From the NCBI GenBank assembly GCA_949752745.1, contig OX457025.1, positions 48,845,601-48,909,600 on the forward strand: DNA of 64,000 nt, read 5' to 3'. Below the pieces are notes generated by a model. The model made no database searches, was not told the origin of the DNA, and saw only the letters and a list, made by a program, of their open reading frames with translations. This DNA comes from Protula sp. h YS-2021. Lineage: Eukaryota > Annelida > Polychaeta > Sabellida > Serpulidae. Shown piece after piece: positions 1 to 11,699 of this stretch. The stretch's first letter is position 1. Every line of letters starts with the position of its first letter. The position numbers were made by a program, and so were the translations under genes.

Positions 1-260
1 ATCATATTGCCTTTATAGTCGAAAATTATGCTAAGTTTCGACCTCAATTTTGGCTAAATAAATGAAAAGTCGGACAAACTGAATACGAGGTGCACAACTA
101 CAATACATGAGGAGTAAATCTGTATAGGATTTGAAATGTATGTGCTTAAATTAACTGTGGCCGACGTAAACTACCGGCGCGGTAGTGGCATGATTTTTCA
201 ATAAAAATAGCGCAACTTAAAGAAATGCAAAAGAAATCCAAACCACATAATAATATATTA

Positions 261-360
261 CAACACTGTCAAGAGGGCAGTACAGGGAAATATTTGTTCG
301 GTCAGTACCCACCGCTGACCCCGGGACGCATTTCCCTGTACTTCTCTCTTGACAATGCTG
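261..360. repeat. 100-bp foldback (MITE-like) beside WDR55 exon 4
   Basis: Two arms of about 30 bp at 261-291 and 330-360 are inverted copies sharing the core GTCAAGAG and AGTACAGGGAAAT, with about 38 bp between them. It lies 57 bp past the exon 4 donor, inside the intron. No coding potential. It could form a hairpin in the pre-mRNA. The rest of 1-416 shows nothing recognisable. Confidence 0.6.
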
Positions 361-416
361 CAATGTATTATAACTTCTATCAATTTACTACTCAACACAT
401 TCCATTGCGTCCTTAC

Positions 417-623
417 CTTAACAATAGCCAGTGATAACAACTCGGCATCAAATGTTTCCGACTTCAGTTTCAGTTTATGGTGGCGTATGTCGTACGCGGA
501 GAGCGAGCCATCGCCGCTGGTGGCCAGTAGGACGCGCTTCCGGCCCTCTATCGCCATGTCGCTTATGAACTCCTCGCATTCTTTGATGTCCATCACTTTT
601 TTGTTCTGTCTCAGATCCCATAC
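417..623 (-). CDS. WDR55: WDR55, coding exon 4 (WD repeats 3-4), gene continues off left edge
   Basis: This is the fourth visible coding exon of a WD40-repeat protein of the WDR55 family, a nucleolar protein linked to rRNA processing and ribosome biogenesis. The exon is 207 nt (69 codons, phase 0 to phase 0). It starts VWDLRQNKKVMDIKECEEF after a CAG acceptor (626-624) and ends with ...LAIVK before a GTAAGG donor (416-411). It opens with the WD dipeptide that closes one blade and carries the next blade with the SGDGSLSAYDIR motif. It joins exactly to exon 3 (GQLK then VWDLR). The following exons, covering the second half of the propeller and the basic tail, are not in the window. Identification rests on blade-by-blade similarity and on exon phase agreement. 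I see no internal stops. Confidence 0.9.
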
Positions 624-751
624 CTGCCACGGAACCATTTATAAGGTTTTTAACTGGTTATGGACCAGTTTTTGCAAAATATTACAAGGCTCTACATCAT
701 GCTTCATTTAAATATCTGCTACAAGGTGTACAAAAGGAAACACAAAAACAA

Positions 752-1815
752 GACTGTCCAGGGACAGTGTGACCAGCCGAGATCTAGTAAATCACCTATC
801 AACAGGCTTGCATGATCGCCAAAAAGTGGTTTTCATATTGTTAAACCCGGTTGATGAATATCTGATACTGTGATACTGTGGGAGAAGAAGCGTTTTGAAA
901 ATTGGCTTCTGAATATTTTTAAATGTCCCCCCCCCCCCCCCCCCCATTAAGCCAATTTTGGTGGGTCGCCAGAAAAGTAACTTTTCTTAAGAGGACCGCG
1001 TAATGAGTACTTCTGAAAAATATGAAGACAACCCGATCGAAATCGTGGAATAAGAGTTGGCCAAAGAAAAATTTAATCTGCGTTGATGCGCGGTTTCTAT
1101 TTTAGACCAGTGCGCATGTTTACTTGTGTCGATGCGCGGTTTGCATTTAGGACCAGTGCGCATATATTTATTTAGCTTGCGTCGATGCGCGGTTCGCATT
1201 TCGGACCAGTGCACATGTCATTTTGACTGTCGTCGATGCGCGGTTCGCATTTCCGACCAGTGCGCGTGTTAGGTCAGCTTCCGTTGATAGGCGGTTCGCA
1301 TTTCGGACTAGTGCCTACCTAGAGAATATTATCACAGAATTTAAAGAAACTCTGATCAAAATTGTGGGAGAAGAAGCATTTTCGAAAAATTTGACGCCAA
1401 AAAAATTAAAAAATAACCCCAATTTGGCCAATTTTTTTGGCGGATCGTCAAAAAAGTAATTTTTCCAGAGAGGCCTGACTAAAGAATATTTGCACATAAT
1501 TTAAAGAAAATCTGATCAAAATTGCGGGAGAAGAAGCATTTTGAAAATTGACAACCGAAACATCTTAAATGCCCCCCCATTTGCCCAATTTTGGGCGGAT
1601 CACCAAAAAAAAAAAAAAAAAAAAAAAAAAATTTACAAGACAGGCCTACCTCGAGAACATTCGTACATTCGTAATTTGAAAGGAATTCGATCAAAAATGA
1701 AGAAGAAGAAGCATTTCAAGTAAAAGTTTACATACGTACATACGTACATACAGACGACGAAAACGCCCTCCAATGATGTGATAAGACCAGCCCGACGACG
1801 TCGGCTGGCCTAAAG
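752..1815 (+). mobile_element. Hairpin-ended non-autonomous element, copy 1
   Basis: The 5' end has a small palindrome (ACTGTCCAGGGACAGT) followed by GACCAGCCGA. The 3' end (about 1783-1813) is a hairpin GACCAGCCCGAC...GTCGGCTGG followed by CCTAA. Between them lie degenerate copies of a monomer of about 155 bp (recognised by GTGGGAGAAGAAGC near 878, 1362 and 1522), a cluster of the 51-bp minisatellite, a C17 tract at 927 and an A run at 1606. The tail carries ACGTACATACGTACATACAG. The hairpin-plus-CTAA terminus suggests a Helitron/Helentron-type non-autonomous element. It sits in the intron between WDR55 exons 3 and 4. Confidence 0.6.
1078..1318. repeat. 51-bp minisatellite, small cluster
   Basis: About five degenerate copies of the 51-bp unit found in the large array at 5.1-6.9 kb (marker GATGCGCGGTTCGCATTT, then GGACCAGTGCGCATG). 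The cluster lies between two monomers of the hairpin-ended element. Confidence 0.85.
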
Positions 1816-1878
1816 AGAGCGTTATTTGTTCACTGAGCTTCTGTTCTGACAAGTGTTAACCGAGTCGCCATCGCCCAC

Positions 1879-1951
1879 CTTAAGCTGCCCGTCGTCGTCA
1901 CCGGAGGCGAGGATGTTCTCGTCAACGACAAGCAGACTGTAAATTGCCGCT
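1879..1951 (-). CDS. WDR55: WDR55, coding exon 3
   Basis: A 73-nt exon: one base completes the Lys codon begun in exon 2, then 24 codons (AAIYSLLVVDENILASGD... to DDDGQLK). The acceptor is TTTGCAG (1958-1952) and the donor is AAG|GTGGGC (intron begins at 1878). The encoded piece is the conserved WDR55 strand that follows the KAH element, with the VDEN..LASGDDDG pattern typical of a WD blade. The phase (2 in, 0 out) fits both neighbours exactly. It was too short to stand out as an ORF; read straight past the donor the frame looks like an unrelated basic tail. Confidence 0.88.
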
Positions 1952-3108
1952 CTGCAAACAATAGTTCGTCAATGGAAACAGATCTTAACCCCCTGGCCTT
2001 AACCCCCCCCCCCCCCCCCCCCCGTCCTTTACCCCGGGTGCCCTTACCCCGGTCGTTAACCCGGTCGTTCACATGCTAGAAAGAAAATATATATTCACAT
2101 GCTAGAAAGTATTGAGTGATTTTAGTTGATTGCAGGCTTGATTTGCAATCCTATTAGTAATTGGATTTCCCTTTCATATGTTTCTATTTTTATGATCCTA
2201 ATTGTATATAAACCACGGGTCTGAAACGCTATTCAGACATTTAATGTGGAACATGCATGGTAGTGTTGAAGAAGACCTCCCAAGTCGGGGGATGGCACCG
2301 GGGGGGGGGGGGGGGTAAGGGCACTGGGGGGAGGTAAGAGACGAATGGGGGTAAAGGCCTGGAGGTAAAGGCTGAGACTCTTCGTCAACCATTTTGCTAA
2401 AAATGTTCGTGAAGAGCATGCAACATGCTTACGAAATTTTGGCAAGTGCCACAGATATACAACGGATGTGTGAACTTTTGGTAACATTCGAATGTGTCTT
2501 TAACAGATTCAGGGCGATCGGATTTTAGCTGAAGTTAAAAAGTTATTTCAAGAGAAAGCGATCGAGTTAACCAAATTGATCAGGACACGAAGCCTGCAAG
2601 TGTTGGGTCGCCCTGGAAATCAATTCTAAGTGAGATCAAGTCATATCCAGTACGTAAAGTGACGTAACAATTGACAGTACGCTTCCCGAGAACTTCAGAC
2701 AATACGTGTGCTAATTCCACCATTCTTTGGTACAAAAAAACCCCTTACTCCTCCGTAGAATTTGGGATCGCACTGAAAGGCCATACCTGCCAAATCATTT
2801 TTACATTACCGTTTGGAATTTGTATAAAGTTCGCTAACCCTTGATTAAGACTTGCAATAAATTTGCCACACGAAGGATGGATCGCTGCAGACCACCCCAA
2901 GACTTCGACACGACGTCATGACGTTTTACGCTGATTTAAATCATGATGTAACTCAACTGATTTAAATCATACCAGCCCTGGAGCACGTATTGATTTCAAT
3001 TGCTGAAAAAAAATATATATAGGAACTTCTACTTATCAACCCCCGTCAATTAAAGTTCTCGGTCAAAGATATGACCTTAATATTTTGACCAATTTCCACA
3101 TCTCTCAC
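1952..3108. other. WDR55 intron 2
   Basis: No gene. It contains a C17 tract (about 2007-2023), a G16 tract (about 2301-2316) and, at 2930-2980, a repeated TGATTTAAATCAT motif ending in ACCAGCCCTG, which looks like a lone hAT terminus (compare the complete hAT element at 34263-35225). Proline-rich ORFs here come from the C/G runs. Confidence 0.6.
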
Positions 3109-3294
3109 TTGTGTGCCTTCTCCAGGTTCTTCACCACTTTGCCCTCTCCCATATCCACCACCTGAATGCTCTTATCCTTGGACGCGGACAGCAGTCTGTC
3201 GCCTTCTGGTGAGAAGCGCACGGCCCTGCATGACTTGCTGTGATGAGGGAGCGTCAGTAGCAGGTGGTTGTCTTCCCGTGTCGAGTACGAGTGC
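3109..3294 (-). CDS. WDR55: WDR55, coding exon 2
   Basis: A 186-nt exon (1 + 61 codons + 2). The acceptor is TTGCAG (3300-3295) and the donor is AA|GTGAGA (intron starts at 3108). It encodes HSYSTREDNHLLL..., then the conserved HSKSCRAVRFSPEGDRLLS, SKDKSIQVVDM and EKAH blocks, i.e. the first full WD blade and the start of the next. The first base G completes the Val codon opened by GT at the end of exon 1, giving GDVT-V-HSYS. This is the join that implies a 25-kb first intron. No stops or frameshifts. Upstream residues that can be read in the same frame (3295-3362) lie on the intron side of the acceptor and are not part of the gene. Confidence 0.92.
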
Positions 3295-3852
3295 CTGCAA
3301 TCACACACCATCTCCCAACAACGGCCAGGCGAGCATTTGTGCAATATCAGGGACCATCTCACAAATCCCCGGCTTCGTATAACATTTTCGAAAGCTCGTT
3401 GGTTTTGCCCTTCATTTTGCTAAATGCGTTGTCATTGCTCATATTCCAAAATGCTGTTGAACAGATAGCCAGTTAGAGATTACGACAACCGTTTTTTTAA
3501 CGGTCTATGACTAACACAAAATCAGTCGGAATAATGTAACAAGTTTGTCCAAGGACAAAGTCCCAGCTTACGAGAAGCAACTAGATGCTGTCAGAGAGCA
3601 GCAATATCCCCCGTGAAACCCTAAATATTACCCCTATGCAATATCTAAGCTAATGGATTACCATTGACAGGAAACTGGACACCCTTCCTTGAACGACAAA
3701 TCAACAATACTACAAACTGTCTTTGAACAGATATAACCCGAATCTATTTTTTATTAATCTAATGTAAAGCATTTTTTCAGGCTAGATAAAAACTAATTAT
3801 ACACAGGTATCCCGACGGCGTACACATACCACCGAGCTTGCAGTTGAGCTGT

Positions 3853-3900
3853 ATGCCAATCTCAAACCTATATCCCTCCGTTTCACGGGGGATAACAAAT
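3853..3900 (+). mobile_element. Terminal fragment of pearl/HINE-like element
   Basis: Carries AATCTCAAACCTATATCCC, TCCGTTTCACGGGGGATAA, identical to the terminal hairpin after the (ACGG)n tract at 4873-4913. This is a solo right end lacking its own tandem core. Confidence 0.6.
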
Positions 3901-4069
3901 GCATTTCATTATATACCGTATGAAAATGCTATACGCATGAAATCGTGTAGCATTTCCAATCACCCGTATCATGACATATGACAACTGAAATTATAATTAG
4001 CTTTAGGATAAAAATCATTTAAAAATATTACTCACCTAATGCGCTTTAAGAACAAATTAACGTCCGTTC

Positions 4070-4915
4070 ATATAGTGGGGCCCACGAAGTCCACTCCGTT
4101 TGCATATATGTCGATTGATGACGATTTTTAAAAGCCTGTCATTTTGTCAATTTTGCTTCGATCAAACTGAAACCTTGACGTTGCACATCTTTATACCCTA
4201 TATGTTGCCTATATGAAATATGAAAGCTGAATTATGCTTCGTTGATATAGAAGTGGTGTCCACAAAGTCCTATACATGTGCACATATGTCTATTTTCGAC
4301 GATTTTCAAAAGCCTGTCAATTTGTCAATTTTGCTTCGATCAAACTGAAACCTTAACGTTGCACATCTTTATACCCTATATTTTGCCTATATGAAATATG
4401 AAAGCTGAATTATGCTTCGTTGATATAGAAGTGGTGTCCACAAAGTCCTATACATGTGCACATATGTCTATTTTCGACGATTTTCAAAAGCCTGTCAATT
4501 TGTCAATTTTGCTTCGATCAAACTGAAACCTTGACGTTGCACATCTTTATACCCTATATTTTGCCTGTATGAAATATGAAAGCTGAATTATGCTTCGTTG
4601 ATATAGAAGTGGTGTCCACAAAGTCCTATACATAGGCACATATTTCTATTTTGGACGATTTTCAAAAGCCTGTCAATTTGTCAATTTTGCTTCGATCAAA
4701 CTGAAACCTTGACGTTGCACATCTTTATACCCTATATTTTGCCTGTATGAAATATGAAAGCTGAATTATGCTTCGTTGATATAGAAGTGGTGTCCACAAA
4801 GTCCTTAGCTTGAAGAGGGGACGGACGGACGGACGGACAGACGGACGGACAGACGGACGGACAGACGGACGGACAATCTCAAACCTATATCCCTCCGTTT
4901 CACGGGGGATAATAA
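4070..4915 (+). mobile_element. Pearl/HINE-like element: 178-bp tandem core, (GACGGACA)n, terminal hairpin
   Basis: Four-plus copies of a 178-bp monomer (GCTTCGATCAAACTGAAACC at 4155, 4333, 4511, 4689; constant spacing of 178) run into a GACGGACA-type microsatellite at 4816-4874 and then the 3' block ending CCCTCCGTTTCACGGGGGAT, a hairpin. Each monomer includes GACGTTGCACATCT (AACGTTGCACATCT in one copy), a motif shared with several other loci in this window. The architecture matches bivalve 'pearl' elements (established family, recalled); non-coding. Confidence 0.75.
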
Positions 4916-5124
4916 GACCAATTCCAGCATGCATGAGCAAGGGAATTTCACTGAAAAATTGGGCTTCAAAAGATGAGACGCCAAAAGGCTGCTCAATAAT
5001 TAATTTAGCGCCGGACCAGAACATAGACCGATAAATGCATACAAAGATTAGTTTCCCAGAAAAATGGGAAACAGATTTTTTGTATCTCTTGTAGACTGGA
5101 TAGTCTGCCATTGGCACCTCCGAA

Positions 5125-6935
5125 CTTGCCTCGATGCGCGGTTCTTATTCAGACAAGTGCGCATGTTTATTTAATTTGCGTTGATGCGCGGCTCTCATTT
5201 TGGAGCAGTGTACATGTTTATTTAACTTGCGTTGATGCGAGGTTCGCATTTCAGACCAGCGCGCATGTTTATTTACCTCGTGTTGATGTGCGATTCTTAT
5301 TTCGGATCAGTGCGCATGTTTATTTACCTTGTGTTGATGTGCGGTTCTTATTTCGGATCAGTGGGCATGTTTATTTAACTTGCGTCGATGCGCGGTTCTT
5401 ATTTCAGACCAATGCGCATGTTTATTTCACTTGTGTTGATGAGCGGTACTTATTTTGGACAAATGCACAAAGTTTCCTTAGGTTGCTTTGATGCGCGGTT
5501 TGCATTTCGGACCAATACGCATGTTTATTCAACTTGCGTTGATGAGCAGTTCGAATTTCGGACCATTGCGAATGTTTATTTAACTTACGCTGATGCGCTG
5601 TTCGAATCTCGGACCAGTGCGCATGTTTATTTAACTTGCGTTGATGCGCGGTGCTTATTTTGGACCAGTGCAAATGTTTATTGACTTGCGTTGGCGCGTG
5701 GCTCGCATTTCGAACCAATGAGCATATTTCTTTAACTTGGGTTGACCGGTTGTTATTCTTGACCAGTGCGCATGTTTATTTAAGTTACGTTGATGCGCAG
5801 TTCGCATTTCGAACCAGTGTGCATGTTTATTTAACTTGCGTTGATGCATGGTGCTTATTTTGGTCCAGTGTGCTTGCTTATTTAGCTTGTGTTGATGTGC
5901 GGTTCGCATTTCTGACCAGTGCGCATGTTTTTTAACTTGCGTTAATGCTCGGTTCCCATTTCTGACCAGTGTGTTTGTTGATTTAGCTTGCGTTAATGAG
6001 TGGTTCGCATTTTCCACCAGTGCTCATGTTTATTTAACATGTGCTGATGCGTCGTTCGCATTTTGGACCAGTGCGCATATTTATTTAACTTGTGTTGATG
6101 CGCGGTACTTATCTTGGACCGGTGCAAATGTTTATTTAACTTGCGTTGAGGCGCGGTTCGCAGTTCGGAACAGTGTGAGTGTGTTTATTTAACTTGCGTT
6201 GATATCCGGTTCGCATTTCGGACCAGTGTGCTTGTTTCTTTAGGTTGCGGTGATGCGCGGTTCGCATTTCGGACCAGTGCGCATGTTTATTTAAGTTCCG
6301 TCGATGCCAGACTCTTATGTCTATTCAACCTGCTTCGATTCGTGGTTTTTTCTTAGGACCACTGCGCATGTTTACTTAACTTGGGTTGATGCGCGGTTCT
6401 CATTTCGGACCACTGCGCATGTCTATTCAACTTGCGTCGATGCGTGGTTCCTGTTTGTTTGTTTGTGCGCATGTTTGTTTAACTTGCGTTGATGTGCGGT
6501 TCTTATTTTGGACCAGTTAGCATGTTTATTTAACTTCCGTCGATGCGCAGTTCGCATTTCGGGGCCACTGTGCCTGTTTATTTAACTTGTTTTGATGCGT
6601 GGTTCTCACTTCAGACCAGTGGTTTGGTTCTTTTTTCGGACCATTGCGCATGTTTATTAAACTTGCGTTGATGCGCGGTGCTTATTTTGGACCAGTGCGC
6701 ATGGTTTATTTAACTTGCGTTGATGTGCGGTGCTTATTTTGGACCAGTTCGCATGTTTATTTATCTTCCGTCGATGCGCGGTTCACATTTCGGGCCAATG
6801 TGCATGTCTATTTAACTTGCATCGATGCAAGGGCTTATTTTGGACTACTGCGCATGTTTATGTAACTTGCGTCGATGTGCGGTTGTTAAGTCTGACTACT
6901 GCGCAAGTTCATTTAACTTGCGTTTACGCGCTTTA
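5125..6935. repeat. 51-bp minisatellite array, about 35 units
   Basis: The unit is roughly CTTGCGTTGATGCGCGGTTC, GCATTTCGGACCAGTGCGCA, TGTTTATTTAA (51 bp). Because 51 = 3 x 17, uninterrupted ORFs with a 17-residue periodicity appear on both strands (HVYLTCVDARFAFRTSA on plus; an AHQRKLNKHAHWSE type on minus). Units differ by about 10-20 %, including some indels that break the ORFs. No start context, splice sites or non-repeat coding flanks support a real protein. It continues without a break into the hairpin-element 3' end at 7021-7113. Confidence 0.9.
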
Positions 6936-7020
6936 GGAGGAGATTCATTTAATTTTTTTTCAAAAAGTCCGAAAAAAAATCAAAAGTTTTCCAATTCACT
7001 CAAAAAAACACAAGCCGTGT

Positions 7021-7113
7021 AACGTAAGCTGGGCTAAAAAGGGTTAACATACGCACACACATTCAAGCCCCCTATAGTGACACGACTAACCCAGTCCGAC
7101 AAAGTCGGCTGGG
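7021..7113 (+). mobile_element. 3' terminus of hairpin-ended element
   Basis: GTTAACATACGCACACACAT, a CAAGCCCCCTATAGTGA block, then CTAACCCAGTCCGAC-AAA-GTCGGCTGGGTTAA, a stem-loop of about 12 bp. The same block occurs at 11591-11673, 23868-23945 and 27878-27955. It closes the segment carrying the 51-bp array, so array and terminus probably form one element. Confidence 0.7.
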
Positions 7114-7529
7114 TTAAAAAATATGAAAAAATTGAAAATACAAATAAATTTTTAGCAATTATAAATTTTAATAGGTTATTCAATACTGAATTACCGACAT
7201 CCTAATAAACAGCCAAATGTAAATTTATTTTTTTAGTATGTATATTTTCCTTTCGACAAAAGACAAGAATTTGCACTGTTCAACTTACTTTCACTCTTCG
7301 GTGTAAGAAAGCTGAAGCAGTATTGATTTTTGTGACAATCGATTTATCGGTAGTCTATTCCGGAATAGCTACAAAAAAATATCTGGTCTCTTATATGCTT
7401 CAGAATTCTTATTTTAAATAACACAGTGTTATCAATAATATCAGAAATCCAACCTAGGCATGACGTCGAAAATAAGCCGTTTCATTATCCGAAAAAAATC
7501 TTTCATTTTGACAATTTTTAATGAATCAG

Positions 7530-7676
7530 AATAAAAACACGCCTTCCATATGTCTTATATCCGTGTGTAAAATTTCTTCACAGTCCGACCTACCGTTTCG
7601 GAGATATGGCCCGGACACGTATGCGGACAGACGGACAAGGTCAGAATTTTTCCCTTCCGTTGCACAGGCGATAAAT
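7530..7676 (+). mobile_element. Degenerate pearl/HINE-like right end
   Basis: GGAGATATGGCCCGGACACGTATGCGG-ACAGACGGAC followed by a TTTTTCCCTTCCGTTGCACAGGCGATAA block: a worn version of the microsatellite plus terminal hairpin seen at 4816-4915. Confidence 0.5.
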
Positions 7677-10600
7677 ACCCCACTGTGAGTATTTAAATGA
7701 ATGGACGGCTGGGTACCAAAATCGGAGGTGTCGCCCAAACTTAGGATCTAATTGAGTACGCCACTTTTGGTATGACTTCCGTTGGTAGCATTTCACTCCC
7801 CCATCCCCCCCCCCCCCCCAAGCACACATGTTGAACATGACCGTGGCTTCACAATTTATAAATTTTTGCTGCAAAAACTTTGATCTACGCGGACCGCCCA
7901 TTATATGTTACAGGAAATGTGTGTAATAAGGGACCTCACGAAATCCACAGGGAGTCATTTTACATTGCGATTCTGAAAAATTTTCAAGAAAAGTTTAAAA
8001 TTTACGGTTTGACGAGCTTAGGTAAGACTGGTTGCAGATTGTAGTATCAGTGCGCAAAATATTAAGCAGGATAGGGATGGAAAGTACATAGATAACGCTA
8101 TTGTATTGCGAAGGAAAGGTTGCAATTTTACCTGGATACTTCAACAGCTGACTGGTTAACATTTCAAAAATTACTTAGAATGTTCAAATGTAATTCTTTT
8201 ACAGTTCTACTGGAACCAGTGAAATAACGAATAAAAGTTATTATGGATTGCTGTCATTACACAACTCCCACAGGAATTGCACGAAATTCCTGATTAATCA
8301 GATTCTTGTAACACACACAGCGCCCATCTTGACGCAGGCCTTCCTTTGTCATGCGTCCAGTTTTCGCACGCTTATAAAAGTGAAAGGTAGCAAAAAAAGT
8401 TAAATATTTTGTGCGTACAAAAGGACGCAAAGCTCCCAACTCTCTGCGTTCACTTAGGAATTTCTGCGTACTTTATCATATACGTCGCGCTGACAACGTG
8501 ACGACTGATATAAACATAAATACCCACCCCCTCCCATCTCCAAATGTCACCAGGTACCTGGACCTATATATAAGACTGAAACATTTCAGTTGCTGCGTTG
8601 CTACTAATGCCATCGCTCAATGCATTACTAAAAACAGGAACTATATTATTGAAAAATATTACAGGAGCACACTAATCTCTCGATCCTTTCTGGTAGTCAT
8701 AAACTAAACATCTCCCTCTTTGCTTTGAAAACACGTCCAATACCAGTGGCCCCAATGATACTCCAGCAGATATTTTGTCATTGAAAATAATGTGAACTCA
8801 CGAGCACAGGAGACGCGAAACATGAACTTGCGACTGTCCCTGGCCATCCACTGAATCATTACACTCCATTATTCAGCATATAATACATTGAACAACTGAC
8901 ATTCCATCCGCTGCAAATACGGCAGTTTATCGGCACCATCCCAAAATCTCGCATCTCGTACAAATTCATTTGCCATGCATGAGGCTATCGGATCATATAC
9001 GACAGAAATACTCGACCTTCCTTAAAAACACTGGAGAATTCAGGCATCAATCGAGTCACTACTTTAGACATCTATATCCTCCTTCTTTTGAGGGTGAGTT
9101 GTAAGTAAACAATTTTTTTTTTTTTCAATTAATACCCCTCCTCAGGTTGAGGACAGAAGACCTGTTCGACTGCCACACCCACCATTACATTTATTATGCT
9201 GCACCGAGAAGGAGCCGTCCCCTCTCTTCACACTCGTTTCAATCTTCTAACATCGAAACGCTGATGTTGAATTTCACAACCACGATGAACTGATGAAAAC
9301 AGGACTAAACCAAGGCCGGGATGCTATATCTAATGACCCACTCAAGCACCTATTGTCAGTTATTAAAGCTAAAATACTTTCAAAGACCTTAACTGACTAA
9401 TATATATTTTCACACTCGACGGCAATAAAAAAGAGAAGGCATACCTCCGCTGATCCAGCAGATCAGCAGAGCAGAGGGTGACTGTACATAAACGACGCAA
9501 TCAAATGCCAGGTGAAACGCTTTAAATCTATGTTTAAGAGGATTAAAGCGAGAGAAGCGAAAAACTGGTCAAGCTAAATCTCGCCCCTCTCATGGATGTG
9601 TGAAAAATCCATGACTTCAATGTAAATGTCATCGGGTGAGAACTGTAGCAATAAAAAAAGTTCTGAAGGAAGTTTGATCCATCTTCATTGCAACAAAAAT
9701 GGTGTGATATATGCGAAATATGGCGGAACGACAACACAAGCAACACACAGGCTGAAAAATGTGTGAAACTTGCGAGAAACTTCTGAGTGACACCGAGACT
9801 CAATATCCCTAAAAAAAACTCACTGTTCCTAAAAAAACACTCACTGTCTCTAAAAGAAAGTCATAAAACTGTGGGGTTGAAAAACTAGTGAGCCATAAAA
9901 TACTCCAGTTTTTAATTTGAAGTCGAAAAGGTGAACAAAGTAGAAGTTTCTGTTCAAGGAGGTACACACGTTTCTTGACAAGTCTCAACTTCCCACGATC
10001 AACTGAGTTAAAAACACGAAAACAACAACATTACAATCATAATACAGAAAATAACATGAACATGCCAAAACGAAACCTACGAATTTCCGCACATGATTTT
10101 GCATTGGACATTACCTAATTCGTACGCGAACGCAGGACTAAAGTCAATGAGATTGAAATTAGAAAAAATCCCATACTGCGGTGCAAATTTAACTGTTTTT
10201 TCTTGCTTGCACAGTTAGCTGGAAATTCGAAACCACTCAATACATTTCATAATAAAGCTGAATATAATTTCACAAATTAGAATAAGCTTATACACGTGAC
10301 ACTGCCTATTTCAAGTGGATAGAACAAGGCTCGCTAAAAGAACCAACGCGTTTATGTTATTCAGTGGCACGTACGGCAAAATGATATTTGTTTCCTTCCT
10401 GAAACTGAGTCAAAGTACAGGCTATTGGTAGCGCTAGGGCTTTGACGTCTCCCATCTATAACAAGTGGAAAAAAAAGATTTTTGCACTGATTTTGGCATT
10501 GAACACTGTCTTAATGTTGAAACCATGTAACTTCTTTAGACACAAATAGGTGTCTCCCAACTACCTTACGATCTGCAAATAATTTAGTTTAGATTTATAC

Positions 10601-10775
10601 ATTCCTTACAATGAGCGTACCATGCGTGTTCGAGCTTCGCAGTAAACTGTTGCGATTGTAGTGGTGGAAGTTCCTTCAAATTTACACATGTCGTAGATAA
10701 GAACAAGACTGCTCCACTTGAAGGCTAGAACAGATACACAACAACCCAACACTCTACCAGCAAGCTTTTACACGC
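7677..10775. other. Intronic stretch without recognisable features
   Basis: AT-rich unique-looking sequence with one C12 run near 7807 and a T run near 9113. Short ORFs (e.g. 8257-8439 minus) lack supporting neighbours. I see no repeats, RNA genes or domains here. Confidence 0.5.
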
Positions 10776-11673
10776 CAAAGAAGCATGTCCAAGGACATGA
10801 CCCAGCCGAGTTAACATACAAGGAAAGAGAGAAAAACTCTGAAACGAATACTGCTAGACCAAAAAATGAAGTATGCAAAATGCATTTAATTCGAATTTAG
10901 AAGCTACCCGAAAAAGGGATGATGGAGAGGTTGGGTTTTGACGCTTCACGTATTTACCGACATTTACACAATTTTACAAAAAAATTTTAAATTCCACCAT
11001 TTAGGCATTTTTTTTTTCATTTGCGAAAAAAGAAAAGTCCAGGTGGAGAAGCACCTAAGAAACTTTTAAGAAAATTTTATAACTCCTTGAAAAAGACAGA
11101 GAAATCAATGGTTTGACAATTCAGTTATTTACTACCATTTATTCCAGTTTTTGCCAAACTTCAAAGTTCTGCCATTTCGAAAAAAATAACAGCCTGGTGG
11201 GCAAACCCCTGGGGAACATTCCTCCGTAACATCTAAACGATTGGTGAAAAACTGTAGGAGGAGTAGCATTTTAAAAATGAGTCAAAACGGGCATAAAAAG
11301 TGCCACCATTTTGTAAGTTTTTTGTCAATCGTCAAAAAAAAAAAAAAGTAATAGCCGGGTGGGGACCACCCAGGGATCATTCCTGCGTAATATCAAAACG
11401 ATTGGAGCAAAATTGTAGGAGAAGTAGCATTTTAAAAATGGGTTAAAGTGGGCACAAAAAGTGCCGCCATTTTGTCAGTTTTTCGTCAATCAAAAAAAGT
11501 AATAACCAGGCGGGGGCCGACCCAGGAGAAAAACCTTGCGTAATATCAAAACGACTGGAGCAAAACTGCAGGAGGAGTAGCATTTTAAAGAAAAAGTTTA
11601 ACATACGCACACACATTGAAGCCTCCTATAGTGATACGACTAACCCAGTCCGACAAAGTCGGCTGCGTTAAAA
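10776..11673 (+). mobile_element. Hairpin-ended non-autonomous element, copy 2
   Basis: The 5' end has the perfect palindrome CATGTCCAAGGACATG followed by ACCCAGCCGAGTTAACA. The 3' end at 11591-11673 has the AACCCAG-CCGAC/GTCGG-CTG(C)GTT hairpin. The interior holds two to three copies of a roughly 170-bp monomer marked by AACGATTGGAGCAAAA and TAGGAGGAGTAGCATTTTAA. No ORF of note. Confidence 0.7.
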
Positions 11674-11699
11674 ATCAAAGATACGACAACTAGAAAGTC

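Noticed and set aside
2198..2487. Proline-rich minus ORFs
   Set aside because: Produced by a G-run read on the opposite strand, inside WDR55 intron 2.
5111..6935. Long ORFs on both strands with 17-residue repeats (possible repeat protein)
   Set aside because: They follow from a 51-bp tandem unit divisible by three; both strands are open, no splice sites or start context, and the array sits inside a mobile element.
8257..8439. Minus-strand ORF as a possible further exon of the PWWP-like gene
   Set aside because: The only nearby acceptor (TTTATAAG) is poor and the appealing frame does not fit the phase leaving exon C1. Kept as unproven.
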